This document shows, piece after piece, positions 61,321 to 64,000 of a stretch of 64,000 nt of DNA. Made by a program: the position numbers and the translations under genes. Numbering within the stretch: the stretch's first letter is position 1; each line of letters begins with the position of its first letter. The stretch is from assembly GCA_937880845.1 (NCBI GenBank), contig CALFLL010000020.1, positions 1 through 64,000 of the forward strand. The letters run 5' to 3'. A model generated the notes under the pieces. The model was not told where the DNA came from. It saw only the letters and a list, made by a program, of their open reading frames with translations, and searched no databases. Source of the stretch: an uncultured Drancourtella sp. (GTDB lineage: Bacteria; Bacillota; Clostridia; Lachnospirales; Lachnospiraceae).

Positions 61321-62220
61321 ATGCAGATTGATATGAAAAACAGTCAGATTCTCATATTAGTGAGCAAAAAAGGAAAGATTACTGTTAAGGAAAAAAAGAT
61401 GACAAGATCACAGAAAGATCTGCCGGATCTTTCTCACAACCGAAAAAAGAACTATATCCTTCAAGAAGGGATGGATATTCCGTTTTTAAAAGATCTTGGA
61501 GTGATGACGCAGCAAGGAAAGATTGTTCATTCCAGATTTGACAAGTTCCGTCAGATTAACAGATATCTGGAATTTATAGAGGACATTCTTCCGCAGTTAC
61601 AGAAAGAAAAGGAGATCACGATTCTTGATTTTGGATGCGGGAAATCTTATCTGACTTTTGCTTTATATTACTATCTTCATGAAATGAAGCATTATAATAT
61701 CCGTATCATTGGACTGGATTTGAAGGAAGATGTAATCAATCACTGTAATCAGCTTGCAGAAAAATATAAATATGAAAAATTGAAGTTTTTGACGGGAGAT
61801 ATTGCACAATACGAAGGTGTAAAAGAAGTAGACATGGTTGTGACACTCCATGCCTGTGATACAGCTACAGATTATGCTCTTGCAAAAGCGGTCAGATGGA
61901 ATGCGAAAGTAATCTTATCTGTCCCGTGTTGCCAGCATGAGGTCAACAGACAGATTCAAAATGATATTTTAAGTCCGATTCTGTCTTATGGTCTTTTGAA
62001 AGAGAGGATGTCGGCACTTGTCACCGATGGATTGAGGGCAGAATATTTGAAGAGAGAAGGCTATGATACGCAGATCTTGGAATTTATCGATATGGAACAT
62101 ACACCGAAAAATATTTTAATCCGTGCCGTAAAGACAGGAAAGAAGGCAGATAATCAGCATATAATACAGGAATGTGAACAGTTTCTTCACATAAAACCGA
62201 CGATCAGTACGCTTTTATAA
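61321..62220 (+). CDS. Class I SAM methyltransferase half (PF13679-like), split from its N-terminal part
   Basis: 299 residues. LDFGCGKSYLTFALYYYLHE (SAM loop), IIGLDLKEDVINHCNQLAEK, VVTLHACDTATDYALAKAV and ILSVPCCQHEVNRQI (a PCCQHE motif) identify the methyltransferase group found with RNA-modifying enzymes. The ATG is immediately after the TAA of the upstream part (TAAATG) in the same frame, so re-initiation could still give this half. The substrate is unknown. Confidence 0.85.
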   Translation: MQIDMKNSQILILVSKKGKITVKEKKMTRSQKDLPDLSHNRKKNYILQEGMDIPFLKDLGVMTQQGKIVHSRFDKFRQINRYLEFIEDILPQLQKEKEITILDFGCGKSYLTFALYYYLHEMKHYNIRIIGLDLKEDVINHCNQLAEKYKYEKLKFLTGDIAQYEGVKEVDMVVTLHACDTATDYALAKAVRWNAKVILSVPCCQHEVNRQIQNDILSPILSYGLLKERMSALVTDGLRAEYLKREGYDTQILEFIDMEHTPKNILIRAVKTGKKADNQHIIQECEQFLHIKPTISTLL

Positions 62221-62235
62221 AAGGGGAGTTTTACA

Positions 62236-64000
62236 ATGAAGCAAAAGGCAATACATGCAGGAATATTGGCAGTAATTTTTATACTGGCGATTGTGTTGTT
62301 TAGTTATATGACAAATAGAAAAGAAGACGACGTTACAACGGAGATGGGAAGTGCGTCTTTGCCGGAGATTTCTTTTCAATATGAAAATTTTGAGATCAAT
62401 AACCTGAAAGGTTATACAAATGAAATGGAAATTTCCACAATGAGGGATACCATCACACCTGTGGAAAACGGTGTAATTAATGCAAAAATTGATGATGCGG
62501 ATAAGAAGGTGACTTCTGTTTCGTATGAAATCTATTCCATGGACGGTAGAAAAAAACTGTATTCGAGAGAAGCGAAGATAGAGAAAAATACAGTGGAACT
62601 TTCTATTCCGGAAAAGGTACTTTCGGAAGGAGAACGATTCCTTAAGATTACGTTAAACCTGGAAGGCGATAAAAGAGCATATTATTATACACGCATCGGT
62701 AATTCTGCAGACTGGAATATGCAAAGATGTATGGCATATGTCAAAAATTTCTTTGACAAGGAAAGAGACAAGACGGCAGCCGTGGAATTAAAAAAGGCTT
62801 TGGAACCAAGTAGTGAAGGGGATAATTCCACTTATCAAACAGTAACGATCCATTCTGACTTTGATCATGTTACATGGGGAAATCTGGAACCAAAGATAGT
62901 AGGAGAGGTAAAATGGGAAATTAAAGAAGCCAATTCTTACTATATGTCTGTTTTGCTTTCTTACCAGACAGATTGCAAAGGGGACGATGACCAAACAGAA
63001 AGATACAATGTAAACGAGTATTTCAGAGTACGGTATTCCGACAATAAGCAGATGTATCTTCTGGATTATAACAGAACGATGAATCAGATTTTTGACGGAG
63101 AAACGGCAAAGCTTGATAAAGACGGTATCCTGCTCGGAGTTACCGATGCAAATGTGGATTACTTGGTCAACAAAGAAGGAAGTGTTGTATCTTTTGTACA
63201 GGAAAGGGAATTATGGAATTATAATAAGAAAGAAAATCAACTTTCCCGTGTATTCACATATGAGGATGAAAAAGACAAAAGCGGAAGAAATTATGATGAT
63301 CATGTGGTACAGCTTGTAAGTATGGATAAGGATGGCAGTACTACCTTTACCGTATCGGGCTATGTAAACCGGGGACCTCATGAGGGAGAAGTCGGGGTTT
63401 CGGTATATTTTTATGATATCAATAAAAATTCTGTAGAAGAAAAAGTATTTATTCCAAGTGTGAAGTCGGCATCGGTACTGACAAGTGATCCGGGGAAATT
63501 GATCTATTACAGTGAAGGAAGCGGAAAGCTTTATATGATGCAGGACGGCACGCTTTATGAAGTAGATCTTATTCACGATACACGAAAAACTCTTGTGAAA
63601 AATCTGCACCAAGGTCAGTATGTAAGTTCGGAAGACGGAAAACTTCTGGCATATCAGAAAAAAGGTGAGCTAAATAATGCAACACAGATTGAAGTCCTGA
63701 ATCTTGCCACAGGAAAAGGATATCTTGTAGAGGCAGGTAAAGAAGAAAGCATACGTCCACTTGGATTTATACGAAACGATTTTATGTACGGTACTGCAAG
63801 ACAGGGAGATTCCGGAATTACAGCATCAGGTCAGACTGTGATTCCGATGTATAAGCTGGAGATCAGAAACCAGAGAAATGAAACCGTCAAAACCTATCAA
63901 GTGGATCAGACCTATATTTTGGATGTGGTATTTGAAGATGATATGGCAACTCTAAAGAGAGCGGTAAAAACAGGAAATTCTTATAATTATATAGCGGAAG
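62236..64000 (+). CDS. Anchored extracytoplasmic protein, cut by the window end
   Basis: At least 588 residues, open to the last base. AAGGGGAG precedes the ATG. One N-terminal helix (AGILAVIFILAIVLFSYM) anchors it; the rest is extracytoplasmic with many short beta-type repeats (YYSEGSGKLYMMQDGTLYEV, YVSSEDGKLLAYQKKGELN, TQIEVLNLATGKGYLVEAG), which resemble a WD40/TolB-like propeller. No catalytic motif is visible. It may belong to a cell-envelope gene cluster beyond the window. Confidence 0.7.
   Translation, partial: MKQKAIHAGILAVIFILAIVLFSYMTNRKEDDVTTEMGSASLPEISFQYENFEINNLKGYTNEMEISTMRDTITPVENGVINAKIDDADKKVTSVSYEIYSMDGRKKLYSREAKIEKNTVELSIPEKVLSEGERFLKITLNLEGDKRAYYYTRIGNSADWNMQRCMAYVKNFFDKERDKTAAVELKKALEPSSEGDNSTYQTVTIHSDFDHVTWGNLEPKIVGEVKWEIKEANSYYMSVLLSYQTDCKGDDDQTERYNVNEYFRVRYSDNKQMYLLDYNRTMNQIFDGETAKLDKDGILLGVTDANVDYLVNKEGSVVSFVQERELWNYNKKENQLSRVFTYEDEKDKSGRNYDDHVVQLVSMDKDGSTTFTVSGYVNRGPHEGEVGVSVYFYDINKNSVEEKVFIPSVKSASVLTSDPGKLIYYSEGSGKLYMMQDGTLYEVDLIHDTRKTLVKNLHQGQYVSSEDGKLLAYQKKGELNNATQIEVLNLATGKGYLVEAGKEESIRPLGFIRNDFMYGTARQGDSGITASGQTVIPMYKLEIRNQRNETVKTYQVDQTYILDVVFEDDMATLKRAVKTGNSYNYIAE

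Overview
This AT-rich window looks like chromosomal DNA from an anaerobic, spore-forming Clostridia species, most likely family Lachnospiraceae. The reasons are the protein style (many Lys/Glu/Ile residues and strong AAAGGAG-type ribosome sites), the sporulation genes (ricT/yaaT, spmA, spmB), a rubredoxin, a T-box leader on metG and a yybP-ykoY type riboswitch. No rRNA, CRISPR array, prophage or intact insertion sequence was recognised. Species level cannot be told from what I can see.

Layout. 1-160: the end of a tRNA array (Phe partial, Lys). 282-7607: a lipoprotein, a PatB/MalY C-S lyase, then an informational block (Orn/Lys/Arg decarboxylase, guanylate-kinase-like protein, holB, ricT, tRNA1Val methyltransferase, rsmI) that follows the order of the Bacillus yaaO-tmk-holB-yaaT-yabB-rsmI region. 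metG (24061), tatD (31494) and rsmA (32323) continue that backbone in order, with blocks of other genes between them. 7737-12954: an orphan MsmX/UgpC sugar ATPase, a P-type metal ATPase behind a Mn2+-type riboswitch, and an AI-2E family permease. 13003-17978: spmA and spmB, normally adjacent, are held apart by about 3.8 kb carrying a YczE-like membrane protein with its MarR regulator, a HAD phosphatase, a MATE transporter and gene remnants. 18097-23618: rubredoxin, an FtsX-type ABC exporter and a DUF885 protein.

26176-31067 is a compact redox locus: a DAACS-type (cystine-like) symporter, a small anchored protein, a lipoprotein with two thioredoxin-like repeats, a TlpA-like lipoprotein, a 47-residue CXXC membrane protein (CD1871A type) and a NapH-like polyferredoxin. 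I read it as a route carrying electrons across the membrane to extracytoplasmic thiols.

38082-51041 is a nearly complete anaerobic allantoate-degradation island: allH (DUF2877, divergent), an esterase-like hydrolase, allE, allD, a natural fusion of allF (FdrA) and allG (YlbE), carbamate kinase, an LctP-family permease, a 67-residue membrane protein, allC and a PucR regulator. Together they would turn allantoate into oxamate, ammonia, CO2 and ATP; the LctP protein is well placed to export oxamate, an analogue of lactate and pyruvate. Allantoinase is not in the window.

51143-55440: nitroreductase, a P-loop kinase-like protein, a DUF975-CmpB membrane fusion, then a decayed accessory patch (XRE fragment, DUF4180 gene, frameshifted DUF3791-like remnant) between two near-identical terminator hairpins. 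55657-64000: an ABC half-exporter, a two-component system, a methyltransferase gene split by an in-frame TAA, and a large anchored protein that runs off the end.
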